Shown: positions 1 through 7,414 of the stretch, piece by piece
How positions within the stretch are numbered: position 1 is the first letter of the stretch
Layout of the letters: each line of letters begins with the position of its first letter
Source: CATQHB01 sp965262595
Lineage (GTDB): Bacteria; Chloroflexota; Dehalococcoidia; Lucifugimonadales; UBA3495
Direction: 5' to 3'
Assembly: GCA_965262595.1 (NCBI GenBank)
Contig: OZ253548.1
Span: 1,488,001-1,552,000 of the forward strand
DNA: 64,000 bases
The notes under the pieces: generated by a model
The model's database searches: none
Told to the model about the DNA's origin: nothing
What the model saw: only the letters and a program-made list of their open reading frames with translations
Translations under genes and position numbers: made by a program

Positions 1-1
1 T

Positions 2-157
2 GAAATGCGGCGGGCTATCGAAAGCCTGGAACCGGCAACCTACGAATCCCTCTCCTACTATGAGCGCTGGACGGCGGCTCTGGAAATCCTGCTGCTGGAA
101 AAGGGCGTCATCACCCGGGAAGAACTGGACTACAAGTTTGACGAGCTGGCCGAGTAG
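2..157 (+). CDS. Nitrile hydratase beta N-terminal / thiocyanate hydrolase beta-like subunit (3' part)
   Basis: The window opens inside this gene; 51 codons remain before TAG. The residues SYYERWTAALEILLLEKGVI followed by TREELD match the conserved helical part of the N-terminal half of nitrile hydratase beta subunits (YYERW then LLxxKGVxxxxEL). In thiocyanate hydrolase and some three-subunit nitrile hydratases this half is a separate polypeptide, and the next gene (36 bases on) encodes the C-terminal half. The order beta-N, beta-C, alpha follows the scnB-scnA-scnC order known from Thiobacillus. It would act in the cytoplasm as part of a cobalt hydratase hydrating a nitrile or thiocyanate. 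Substrate cannot be read from this fragment. The 5' end is outside the window. Confidence 0.75.
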   Translation, partial: EMRRAIESLEPATYESLSYYERWTAALEILLLEKGVITREELDYKFDELAE

Positions 158-192
158 AATGAAAGGGCCGCTGTCGGCCGAGGGTAGAAACA

Positions 193-495
193 ATGACGGA
201 ACAGAATGACGCTCCGGCCCAGTACCGGTCGGGCGACCTGGTAAGGGTACGGATTGACACCCCCGAGGGGCATTTCCGCACTCCAACCTATATTCAGGGG
301 CATACCGGGACGGTGGCCGCGTTGTGCGGTACCTTCCCCAATCCGGAAACCCTGGCCTATGGCGGCTCTGGCCGGCCCGCTCAGCCCCTGTATCGGGTAG
401 AGTTCGCCCAAGCCCGGATTTGGCCGGATTACCGGGGCCAGGCAACAGACAAGCTTCTGGTGGATATTTACCAGCACTGGCTGGAACCGGCCTAA
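193..495 (+). CDS. Nitrile hydratase beta C-terminal / thiocyanate hydrolase alpha-like subunit
   Basis: A 100-residue protein corresponding to the SH3-like beta-barrel at the C-terminus of nitrile hydratase beta subunits. Diagnostic stretches are GDLVRVRIDTPEGHFRTPTY near residue 15, the G-HTGTV turn, and the terminal LYRVEFAQARIWPDY...LLVDIYQHWLEPA, which fits the family's Y-V-F...W, D-Y-W-E-P ending. It lies between the beta N-terminal half upstream and the alpha (catalytic metal) subunit downstream with 35- and 50-base gaps, so the three are almost certainly one operon. The separate short polypeptide is normal for thiocyanate hydrolase (its alpha subunit) and for a subset of nitrile hydratases; the sequence alone does not decide between them. 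Confidence 0.8.
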   Translation: MTEQNDAPAQYRSGDLVRVRIDTPEGHFRTPTYIQGHTGTVAALCGTFPNPETLAYGGSGRPAQPLYRVEFAQARIWPDYRGQATDKLLVDIYQHWLEPA

Positions 496-545
496 TCCCG
501 TCCCGGACAACCAAAGGGAAAGCAGGAGATAACCAGGAGATAACT

Positions 546-1250
546 ATGAGCAGTTCAATGGTTAATCCCAACGACGACCCGCACGTCGGGCACGACCACC
601 CCGACCACTCTGACCACCCTGACCACTCCGGGCACCCGGGCATTGCGCCGGACGAGGGGTTGAGCTATTACGCCCGGCGGGCACGGGCGATGGAGGCGCT
701 TTTGGTGGAAAAGGGCGTCTGCACCACCGGCGATATTCAGGGAATGGTGGAACGGATCGAAGCCCGGTCTCCAACAGACGGGGCACGGGTAGTGGCCCGC
801 GCCTGGGCCGACCCGGAATTCAAGACTCGGCTGCTGACCGAACCGGGGTCGGCTCTGGCCCAGTTAGGATATGCCCTGCCCGACACTACGCCCAGGTTGC
901 AAGTGGTGGAAAACACGGAATCGGTGCATCACCTGGTGGTCTGCACCCTTTGTTCCTGTTACCCCCGGGCTTTGCTGGGCCGGCCCCCGGACTGGTACAA
1001 GAGCCTGGCCTACCGGTCGCGGGCGGTGGTTGACCCGCGGGGCGTCGTGCGGGAATTTGGGCTGGAGCTGTCCGACGACATGGAAGTAAGGGTGCTGGAT
1101 AGCACCGCCGACCTGCGTTACCTGGTGCTGCCCCGCCGTCCCGCCGGCACCGACGGCATGGGCGAGGCCGAACTGGCGGAGCTGGTCACCCGGGACAGCA
1201 TGATTGGCGTCACCGAGGCACGGACGCCGGAGACTGCCCTAGCCGGGTAG
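546..1250 (+). CDS. Cobalt-type nitrile hydratase alpha / thiocyanate hydrolase gamma-like catalytic subunit with His-rich N-terminus
   Basis: A 234-residue protein. ATG at 546 is chosen because AGGAGA lies just upstream; the open frame extends further 5' but overlaps the preceding gene. The metal-binding motif VCTLCSCYPR has Cys133, Cys136 and Cys138. In this family Thr after the first Cys goes with non-corrin Co(III), Ser with Fe(III), and two of the cysteines are oxidised to sulfinic and sulfenic acids. The core matches nitrile hydratase alpha (YYARRARAMEALLVEKG, RVVARAWADPEFK, RPPDWYKSLAYRSRAVVDPRG). Residues 10-31 form a His/Asp-rich arm with eight His, a plausible cobalt-loading segment. 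It would be the catalytic subunit of the complex formed with the two upstream genes. No separate activator gene is seen downstream. Confidence 0.88.
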   Translation: MSSSMVNPNDDPHVGHDHPDHSDHPDHSGHPGIAPDEGLSYYARRARAMEALLVEKGVCTTGDIQGMVERIEARSPTDGARVVARAWADPEFKTRLLTEPGSALAQLGYALPDTTPRLQVVENTESVHHLVVCTLCSCYPRALLGRPPDWYKSLAYRSRAVVDPRGVVREFGLELSDDMEVRVLDSTADLRYLVLPRRPAGTDGMGEAELAELVTRDSMIGVTEARTPETALAG

Positions 1251-1485
1251 GCGGCGGTTTCACGCATCCAATGCCCGGTTCCCGCCGATTTTCCGGCCCG
1301 GCGCCGGCCACAGGAATCGGCGCCAACAGAGGAAAAGGCGCCAGAGCAATCGGCGACAGAGCAATCGGCGGCAATGAATGGTCGCCGGTTCTATTAATCC
1401 GGTTCTATAAAGATCGTATTATCGGGCCGCATCCAATGCTATATCCCCGAATATCCGGAATCTATCTATCCGAAAGAGGTGGTTT

Positions 1486-2592
1486 ATGAAGGGGCGAATC
1501 GTTGTAGTCAAGGAATATGGCAAACCCTTTGAGATAGAAGAGTACGACGTGCCGGAACCCGAGCCGGGGGCGACTCTGCTGCGAATGACCCAAGCGGGCG
1601 TATGCGGGTCGGACCTGCATACCTGGCGGGGTGACCAGACCCAAGAGCATATGCCCATACCTCCCTCCGGCCGGGTTATGGGCCACGAAGGGACCGGCGT
1701 GGTGGAAGTCCTGGGCGACGGGGTAGCCACGGACACTTTGGGCGCCCCGATTGCAGCGGGAGACCGGGTGGTCTATTCGGCCATTTTCCCCTGCCACCGC
1801 TGCCACCTGTGCCTGCGGGGCGATACCAACTGGTGCGCCAATCGAGCCTATCCCACCGCCGGAGTTTACCCCTACTTCACCGGGACCTACGCCGATTTCC
1901 TTTATCTGCCGCCCCGACATCCCTTCTTCCGGGTGCCCGACGAACTGCCGGACGAGCTGTTGGGGCCGGTCAACTGCGCTATGGGAACCGTTACCACCGG
2001 CCTGATGCGGGCCGGCGCCCACGAAGGGCAATACGTGGTCATCCAGGGGGCCGGCGGCCTGGGGCTGAATGCCATTGCCATGGCCAAGGATATGGGAGCC
2101 GACCGGGTAATCGTGCTGGACCGGCTGGAAAACCGGTTGGAGTTAGCCGAGGAATTCGGCGCCGACTATACCATCAACATAGAAGAGTTCAACACTCCGG
2201 AAACCCGCATCCGCCGGGTATGGGAGTTGACCAACGGCCGGGGCGCGGATGTAGTAATGGAGCTGGTAGGCCGGGCCGAATTGCTGGCCGAAGGCATAGA
2301 TATGCTGAGCAACGGCGGCAGCTTTGTCGAGATTGGCGACATTGTGCGGGGACGAGAGGTATCCATTGATCCCTCCAAGCTGCTGTCCGGCAAAAACATC
2401 CTCGGGTCGCGGATGTACCGGCCCGACCTGCTGCCCACCCTGTTGGCCTTTCTGGTTCGGAACCAGGACAAACTGCCCTTTCATAAGCTGGTATCCCACA
2501 AGTTCCCCTTGGCCAAAGTTAACGAAGCCTTCGCACAAGCGGAGTGGAGCCAGCGGCAGACGGAAATAACCCGGGCCATGCTGGTACCCTAA
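1486..2592 (+). CDS. Zinc-dependent medium-chain alcohol dehydrogenase
   Basis: A 368-residue MDR-family dehydrogenase, normal in length. Catalytic zinc ligands are visible in GVCGSDLHTW (Cys near residue 41) and GHEGTG (His near 66). The structural-zinc lobe is CHRCHLCLRGDTNWC, the CxxCxxCx7C pattern. The Rossmann fold shows GAGGLGLNAIAMAKDMGADR with an Asp at the end of the next strand (VIVLDRLENR), which suggests NAD rather than NADP. It should oxidise a primary or secondary alcohol, or reduce the matching carbonyl, in the cytoplasm; the substrate is not evident. GAAAGAGGTGG gives a strong ribosome site before ATG. It stands alone, 235 bases after the hydratase operon, and converges on the next gene. 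Confidence 0.93.
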   Translation: MKGRIVVVKEYGKPFEIEEYDVPEPEPGATLLRMTQAGVCGSDLHTWRGDQTQEHMPIPPSGRVMGHEGTGVVEVLGDGVATDTLGAPIAAGDRVVYSAIFPCHRCHLCLRGDTNWCANRAYPTAGVYPYFTGTYADFLYLPPRHPFFRVPDELPDELLGPVNCAMGTVTTGLMRAGAHEGQYVVIQGAGGLGLNAIAMAKDMGADRVIVLDRLENRLELAEEFGADYTINIEEFNTPETRIRRVWELTNGRGADVVMELVGRAELLAEGIDMLSNGGSFVEIGDIVRGREVSIDPSKLLSGKNILGSRMYRPDLLPTLLAFLVRNQDKLPFHKLVSHKFPLAKVNEAFAQAEWSQRQTEITRAMLVP

Positions 2593-2628
2593 ATCCAGCG
2601 CCGGGGCGTCTCTTAACCACAATTATAG

Positions 2629-2649
2629 GGGCGGGCTTGAAGCCTGCCC
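2629..2649 (+). terminator. Hairpin between convergent genes
   Basis: GGGCGGGC, loop TTGAA, GCCTGCCC, followed by TTATTG. It sits 36 bases after the alcohol dehydrogenase stop. One position is a G-T pair. The U-tract is weak, so it may be a bidirectional stem rather than a classic terminator. Confidence 0.5.
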
Positions 2650-2674
2650 TTATTGATTGGGTCCCTTTCGGACC

Positions 2675-2699
2675 AGGTCAGGTCAGGTCAGGTCAGGGG
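2675..2699. repeat. Short tandem AGGTC repeat overlapping a stop codon
   Basis: Four direct copies of a 5-base unit (AGGTC) run across the 3' end of the minus-strand Moco gene and supply its TGA stop and last codons. Slippage here would change the C-terminal residues. Confidence 0.8.
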
Positions 2700-3755
2700 A
2701 AGCGGGGGCTGCCACCACTTGCTGGTGTCGTTTACCTCAATCCCCTCCACCCACTTAACCCACTCAAACCCCCGTTTGCCCGGCGCCACCAATCGCAGGG
2801 GGAAACCGTGGCGGTGCGATAAGGACTCACCCCCAACCCTGGTCGCCAGCAAGCAGCGGTCAATTTCGTCCAGGGAGAAACGGCGGTAGTAGCCGGTAAC
2901 GGAGCGAACCGTCACGCTGGCGGCTTCGGGCAGCATCCCCGCCCGTTCCAGAATATCCCGGAGCTGGAACCCTTCCCAGTCCTGGGTGGAGTGCCAGCCG
3001 CCGGTACAATCCAGGGTAGCCCGCACTTGTTCGGCATCTTGTCTTCCTTCGACACCCGCGCCGGATCGGGCCAAATCCGAATATGAAAGGATCAACTCCC
3101 GGCGCACCAATCCGCCGACCCGCAGCTGCCAGAATGAAGCGTCCACCGGCGACGGATTATCGTTCAACCAGGAGGTAGTAGGAAAGGCGTTGCCGGCGTC
3201 GCTCCCATTTTCGTATGAGCCGGTAAAGCGCCGCTCGGCCCCCGGCAACCCGGCCAGTTGGTTGCCCAGTTCGCCGACACGCCACAAGACCAGACCGGCC
3301 AGCGCCAGCCCGCCCAGCCGGAGGACGGTCCTTCGTTCCGCCCAAAAGCGTGGCCGCACGCTCCAGCGATGGAAGAGGGTATGCCACAGGAGGAAAGGAG
3401 TCAGGGCCAGCGACAGGTAGATATGCCAGCTCACGCCGCTGAAACCGAGGAAGTTGAAAGGGCCGGCATGGCTCCAGGCCAGCCCCAACCCCAGGGCGGC
3501 CAGCAGCAGGGTCAGTAATGACACGGACGCCATATAGGGCAGCAGCAACCGTCTCCAGAGTCTGGGATTCAGCAGCCGGAGCAGGATGTTCTGCCCTTTC
3601 CAGATAAGCAGTACGACAATGCCAAAGCCAAGGATACGGTGGACCTGGAGGGCGGCGACCCACTGCGGCGTACCGCTGGTCAGGGCCAGATAGCCGGTAA
3701 CCAACTCGGCCCCACCGAGCAACAATATCAACACATTGGCCCAGGGATACTTCAT
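2688..3755 (-). CDS. Fusion of cytochrome b561-like membrane domain with sulfite-oxidase-fold Moco domain
   Basis: A 355-residue protein. Residues 1-155 contain about four hydrophobic helices with histidines at 39, 111, 125 and 129 placed as in cytochrome b/ferric-reductase-like domains, so heme binding is likely. Residues 200-355 are a molybdopterin oxidoreductase of the sulfite oxidase fold; ATLDCTGGWHS carries Cys250, the expected molybdenum-thiolate ligand, and GFEWVKWVEGIEV is the typical end of the Moco core. The arrangement joins in one chain what MsrP (YedY) and MsrQ (YedZ) do as two proteins, suggesting membrane electron delivery to a periplasm-facing reductase. No Tat signal is visible; the membrane helices would place the Moco domain. 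The Moco dimerisation domain is absent. Substrate unknown. Confidence 0.8.
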   Translation of the reverse strand: MKYPWANVLILLLGGAELVTGYLALTSGTPQWVAALQVHRILGFGIVVLLIWKGQNILLRLLNPRLWRRLLLPYMASVSLLTLLLAALGLGLAWSHAGPFNFLGFSGVSWHIYLSLALTPFLLWHTLFHRWSVRPRFWAERRTVLRLGGLALAGLVLWRVGELGNQLAGLPGAERRFTGSYENGSDAGNAFPTTSWLNDNPSPVDASFWQLRVGGLVRRELILSYSDLARSGAGVEGRQDAEQVRATLDCTGGWHSTQDWEGFQLRDILERAGMLPEAASVTVRSVTGYYRRFSLDEIDRCLLATRVGGESLSHRHGFPLRLVAPGKRGFEWVKWVEGIEVNDTSKWWQPPLPLT

Positions 3756-4144
3756 CCGGTCAAATCCAGGGCGCCGGCTCCAGCCTGTCTAGCCTGAAGT
3801 ACGACCGGGCCGGGATGTTGGATTGGGCGTCTAAGAATATATGCTTTTGAAGGGTGTTTTGGGTCCTTGAACCAGGCGCCGGTTCAGGAGCTCCGGGGCA
3901 TCGGCCAACCGGGAGTTTCGGCCAATTGAGGAATCCCCTTCCGGCTTATCTTCGACTCTTGCCCTATCCTTCGCTACAGCCAACATCGGCAAGGCCGTTG
4001 ACAATGCCCGGCTTTGGGATGCCTCAGCAATGGACATTTTGCAGAGCGACTGAACACCCGGATTTTCCCGATCCCGACCTTCCCCAATCAGGGGTAGGAT
4101 CAAGCAGGCAGGATATCGCGCAGCGGAAACGGAGAGCCAAGCGG
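3756..4144. other. Intergenic stretch, no supported feature
   Basis: Lies between the start of the Moco fusion and the end of the next minus-strand gene. Short open frames on both strands show no recognisable domain or ribosome site. I see no convincing promoter or hairpin. Confidence 0.5.
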
Positions 4145-4441
4145 TTAGTCCGAAGAAGGCAGCTCTTTGGGCTGTTGCAACTCCATTGGCTCGCCGTTGT
4201 AGCGGAGGTCGCAGCGGCCGGCCTTGGTGACCAGCACTGAAACCGAACCGTCAGCGGAGGTGAACCTTTTGCCCAGAGGCATATCAGTGGCGTCCGCGGC
4301 AGGGGCCACGCCCGCAAGGGCGCTTTCGGAACCCTTGAGTTGCAGGGGGACTTCCCCGTCGGCAAGGTCCCCTTCGGTGCCCTTGGTAACCACCATTTCC
4401 GCGCCGCCGGGGCTTACGTATCTCTGTCCGGTCTTGACCAT
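4145..4441 (-). CDS. Small protein with two degenerate rubredoxin-knuckle-like repeats
   Basis: A 98-residue protein with an internal duplication. Residues 4-37 (GQRYVSPGGAEMVVTKG, then GEVPLQLK) and 57-92 (GKRFTSADGSVSVLVTKA, then NGEPMELQQPK) align. The pattern G-x-R-Y-x-C-P-x-C-G...T-K-G...C-C-G-x-P-M is that of small iron-binding knuckles such as the desulfoferrodoxin N-terminus, but here every cysteine except one (in GRCDLRYNGEPM) is replaced. Metal binding is therefore unlikely in its classical form. A ribosome site is visible (AAAGGATAC just upstream on the minus strand). Function unknown. The domain relation is my inference from the pattern. Confidence 0.6.
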   Translation of the reverse strand: MVKTGQRYVSPGGAEMVVTKGTEGDLADGEVPLQLKGSESALAGVAPAADATDMPLGKRFTSADGSVSVLVTKAGRCDLRYNGEPMELQQPKELPSSD

Positions 4442-4615
4442 AGTTGCAATGTATCCTTTCTTTTATCCATTCACGGAAATTTGGGGCAGATTGTAGCTAT
4501 TGTCGGAGTTAGCGTCAACGAGGACCGTCGGACGACCGCAGGTTAAGCCGCAAGGGGCGGCCCTTACTGACTTAACCAAGTCGTCCGGTTCCCTTTGTCA
4601 TCACCGGTGTCGAAG

Positions 4616-5344
4616 TCAGGCGATTATCGTTACTAATCGCTTTACACTCTCCAAAACGGCCTGATTGCTGGTTACCACCGGGCGGCCCGCCACTTTCTCC
4701 AGATCGTCCAGAACTTCCACCGAGCGGAGATTAGCACAGGAAACGAATAGACAGTCCGACTCCACGCCGTCCAGCTGCTGCCGGGTGTACTCGATGACTT
4801 CCTCCGGGGTGACCGCCGCAATATTAAAGGCCCCGCGGACATCCATTCCCTGAATATGGGGCACCTGAAACCCGGATGCCTCCAGGGAGTCCTTGATGGT
4901 GTCGTTGATTTCCTGGGAGTAGGGGGTAAGCACCGCCACGCTATTAACCTTCAGGCGGCGAAGTTCCTCCACCACCGCGCCCATGATGGTGATAGTTGGC
5001 GCGCCGGTAGTGCGGGAAAGCTCCTCGGCCAGCTCCCGTTCATAGGCCGGACCGCGCAAGGCGCCGGCGGAAGTGCAGCCGAAAACCACCACATCGGGGC
5101 GCAGGGTGCCTATCTGACGGGCGCATTCCGGCAGATAAACGTCCAGCATCAGCTCTTCAGCCTCAATGGTAACGCTGCCTTCCAACAGCATCCGGGCGGT
5201 ATGGACGGTCACGCCGTCGGGCAAGTGCCGGTACAAGTCCGGCTCCATCACGGTGTTAGTGGATGGGACAATCAGCCCAACCCGCTTACCCGCCAAAATC
5301 GGCTGGGCGGCGTCGGCAACCTTGACCTGGTCGAGATTAGTCAT
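4616..5344 (-). CDS. Maleate cis-trans isomerase / arylmalonate decarboxylase family protein
   Basis: A 242-residue member of the Asp/Glu racemase superfamily. GLIVPSTNTVMEPDLYRHLP is the N-terminal signature of maleate isomerase relatives. The two active-site cysteines expected in this fold are Cys90 (VVFGCTSAG) and Cys203 (FVSCANLRS), and SVAVLTPYSQEIND and RPVVTSNQA are typical. Such enzymes isomerise maleate to fumarate or decarboxylate or racemise substituted malonates. The downstream ThDP decarboxylase pair lies on the same strand and a damaged copy of this gene's 5' part lies immediately upstream. Length is normal. Exact substrate is not readable. Confidence 0.88.
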   Translation of the reverse strand: MTNLDQVKVADAAQPILAGKRVGLIVPSTNTVMEPDLYRHLPDGVTVHTARMLLEGSVTIEAEELMLDVYLPECARQIGTLRPDVVVFGCTSAGALRGPAYERELAEELSRTTGAPTITIMGAVVEELRRLKVNSVAVLTPYSQEINDTIKDSLEASGFQVPHIQGMDVRGAFNIAAVTPEEVIEYTRQQLDGVESDCLFVSCANLRSVEVLDDLEKVAGRPVVTSNQAVLESVKRLVTIIA

Positions 5345-5442
5345 AACTTAGACCCCGGCAGATAGAGTAATTGGCAAACTTCGTGCCTGGATTATAGCAG
5401 AAAACGGCCTTTGAAAAGATTCGGAGCCGAACCGGGACGGAG

Positions 5443-5550
5443 CCAATAATAACGCTGCCTTCCAGCAACATTTCGACCGTATGGACGGTTACGCCGTCGG
5501 ACAGGCGCCGGTACCGGTCCGGCTCCACCACGGTTTTAGTGAACAAACTG
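5443..5550 (-). pseudogene. Duplicated fragment of the racemase-fold gene 5' part
   Basis: In minus-strand translation TVVEPDRYRRLSDGVTVHTV then EMLLEGSV repeats the intact neighbour's TVMEPDLYRHLPDGVTVHTA then RMLLEGSV at almost every position. Only about 36 codons are recognisable; sequence on both sides diverges. The first residues of the family (VPSTN) are corrupted to LFTK. This is a relic of a tandem duplication, not a gene. Confidence 0.85.
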
Positions 5551-5730
5551 CCGAAACGAGTATCCGTCAAGTTTCCAGTAGCGCCGTGAAGTCGGAGGAT
5601 ATATAGCGCGCCCGACATTCCCAATAAAACAAAACCCCTGGCCGGGGAATTGCCCACGCCCGGAGACCCGGGAATCCAGGGATGGGGGAGTTGGGCTGCC
5701 GAACTTTGGAGCGATAAGGGAAACCAAAAT

Positions 5731-5756
5731 TAGGGGCGCAATTGCTTGCGCCCCTA
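5731..5756 (-). terminator. Strong hairpin after the ThDP decarboxylase beta gene
   Basis: A perfect 11-bp stem (TAGGGGCGCAA / TTGCGCCCCTA) with TTGC loop lies 36 bases past the stop of the minus-strand gene. On that strand it is followed by ATTTTGGTTT, a modest U-rich tail. Confidence 0.65.
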
Positions 5757-5792
5757 TTCAGTGCTAGAAGGGAAAAGGGATTCCCGCGCCAG

Positions 5793-6425
5793 CTAGCCGG
5801 CGCTTATGCCCAACTCCGACTGCAATCCAATGATGCTCTCGGCACGGCTGCGGGTGGGCCTTCGCTCCCGCATACCGATGGGTTCGTTCTCAATCTCGGG
5901 CACCACCTTGATAGCGACAAAGACCGGGCCGGTCTCCTTCATTATCTGCTCCACGTTGGTGGCAAACTCTTCCAGGTCTTCAAAGCTGTAAGCCGCAGCG
6001 TAGCCGGCTTCCTTGGCCACGCCGGCATAGTTGATGTCCTGGGCGTTGGGCACCGGCTGCCCTCCGGTGGTGGCGTAACACTCGTTGTCCAGCAGGAAGT
6101 GGCAGAAGTTCTGGGGTTGCTTGCCGGAGATGGTAGCCAGTATTCCCAGGTTCATCAGCAGTGCGCCTTCGGCATCGAACAACACTACCTTTTCATCGGG
6201 CAGACCCAAGGCCAACCCCAAGGCCGCCGAGGTGGTCTGGCCCATCGCTCCCCCCATGTTGAGGTCCCGGTTCTCGTTGGTGCTGTAGTCCCGCCAGTGT
6301 CGGCCCGAAGTGCCGGTGGGAATTACGATGGCGTTTCCCCGGTGCTCTTGAAATACTCGGAATACGTCTGCGGACTGGATCATTCTTTGCCTCCGTTGCT
6401 CGATTTTATTCGTAAATTGCTCCAC
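5793..6425 (-). CDS. ThDP-dependent decarboxylase beta subunit (sulfopyruvate/phosphonopyruvate decarboxylase-like)
   Basis: A 210-residue protein equal to the C-terminal (pyrophosphate-binding) half of a ThDP enzyme. The ThDP/Mg motif runs from VVLFDAEGALLMNLG (residues 80-94) to DNECYATTGGQP (113-124); the usual G-D-G start is changed to D-A-E-G, as seen in part of the ComE/Ppd group. LNMGGAMGQTTSAALGLALG is also typical. Such subunits pair with a separate PYR-domain subunit, here the gene just upstream (109-base gap, same strand). Together they should decarboxylate a 2-oxo acid carrying a second acidic group. An alternative ATG lies at residue 15 (MIQSADVF). Confidence 0.85.
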   Translation of the reverse strand: MEQFTNKIEQRRQRMIQSADVFRVFQEHRGNAIVIPTGTSGRHWRDYSTNENRDLNMGGAMGQTTSAALGLALGLPDEKVVLFDAEGALLMNLGILATISGKQPQNFCHFLLDNECYATTGGQPVPNAQDINYAGVAKEAGYAAAYSFEDLEEFATNVEQIMKETGPVFVAIKVVPEIENEPIGMRERRPTRSRAESIIGLQSELGISAG

Positions 6426-6498
6426 GCCCTACTCCCGGATGACCTGCTTCACCGGAGTAGAGCGCCTTTGCGACAGTAGTTCTTGGCGAATGGCTGCC

Positions 6499-6540
6499 CG
6501 TCTAACGCACGTCTAGCGCACGTCTAGCGCACGTCTAGCG
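6499..6540. repeat. 11-bp tandem repeat at the end of the decarboxylase alpha gene
   Basis: Nearly four copies of CGTCTAGCGCA (the first reads CGTCTAACGCA). The last copy supplies the TAG stop and final Arg codon of the minus-strand alpha gene, so the repeat forms the start of the alpha-beta intergenic spacer. Confidence 0.85.
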
Positions 6541-7053
6541 ATTGAAGCCGTGGTACTCGTCTCCCACCAGGATAGCCACCGGCCGCTTGGTATTCCGGGC
6601 CTCCTCAAAAGCCACGGAGATTCGGGAGCTGTCGGCATCCTGTTCCACCAGGTAGTAATTGATGCGATAGGCGTTGAGGAACGGCTCGGTGTATCGGGCT
6701 ACCGAGTCGGTTATAATGCCGTGGCGGTTCCAACCACGGTACCCTATCACCATGACCAGCGGGAACCCGGAGTCCAGGGCCATGCCCCGGATGGAGTCGC
6801 CGGACTCCATCATGCCTGTGTTTTGGATGAGGCAGACCGGAGTCTTGCCGCCGATAATCAGTCCCAGGGCGATGGCGAAGGTCTCGCCTTCCCGGGAGGC
6901 GGGGACGATGTCCAGCCAGGCCTGCTCCTTCATCAACTCGTACAGGTAGTTGGTCTCGCTGTCAGGTATCGTCACCACGTGGGTGACGCCGTTCTTCTGA
7001 AACTCTTCTATCAAGGTTTCGGGGCTCAATACCGCTGCCTGCTGTTCAACCAT
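6535..7053 (-). CDS. ThDP-dependent decarboxylase alpha subunit (sulfopyruvate/phosphonopyruvate decarboxylase-like)
   Basis: A 172-residue protein matching the PYR-binding domain of ThDP enzymes. GVTHVVTIPDSETNYLYEL near residue 22 is the family start, and SREGETFAIALGLIIGGK (residues 53-70) holds the glutamate that activates the cofactor. CLIQNTGMMESGDSIRG and HGIITD agree with ComD and the N-terminal half of phosphonopyruvate decarboxylase. AGGAGG is placed ideally before ATG on the minus strand. It forms a heteromer with the following beta gene. The nearby racemase-fold enzyme hints at a shared pathway for dicarboxylic or sulfonated acids; that link is inference. Confidence 0.87.
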   Translation of the reverse strand: MVEQQAAVLSPETLIEEFQKNGVTHVVTIPDSETNYLYELMKEQAWLDIVPASREGETFAIALGLIIGGKTPVCLIQNTGMMESGDSIRGMALDSGFPLVMVIGYRGWNRHGIITDSVARYTEPFLNAYRINYYLVEQDADSSRISVAFEEARNTKRPVAILVGDEYHGFNR

Positions 7054-7414
7054 GAAAATCCTCCTTCATCTGCTGCGAACCTAGCAGTCACGGCTTCCGC
7101 TGCCGTGGCAAAGACCCGCTACTGCTGTGAACTGTCCCCATTATAGTTAGCCACACGTACCGGGTCAATTTTGGGTTGCGCCGGCCCGTCATTCCCATGA
7201 AAACAAGGGGGTCTTTCCTTTTACCCGGTCTTCCCAAGGCCAGGCATGAGGATGTAAATCCCCTATTCTCCTGGGAATGACGGTGGTGCAGGAGTCTCCC
7301 GCCGAAGTGACGGGACGGGGCCACAAGGCAAGCCGGTTGACCCCACCGGGTGGTAGTGCTAGCCTACGCTGAACTTGAAGAGCCATTGCTTGTTCGCAAT
7401 GGCGGAGGTCCCCC
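7054..7414. other. Intergenic region with a dispersed inverted-repeat relic
   Basis: Divergent promoters for the decarboxylase (minus) and CoA-transferase (plus) genes must lie here. CGTCATTCCCA at 7188-7198 is mirrored by TGGGAATGACG at 7272-7282, giving a 95-base element of the MITE-like type seen elsewhere in the window. Confidence 0.55.
7188..7282. repeat. MITE-like inverted repeat
   Basis: Terminal 11-base arms CGTCATTCCCA and TGGGAATGACG are perfect complements about 70 bases apart. The GTCATTC terminus recurs in a larger element at 37640-37757. Confidence 0.6.

Noticed and set aside
1271..1489. 72-codon plus-strand frame between the hydratase operon and the alcohol dehydrogenase
   Set aside because: No ribosome site, Arg/Gly/Ile-rich repetitive sequence (GAR-AIGDRAIGG) derived from short direct repeats, and no domain.
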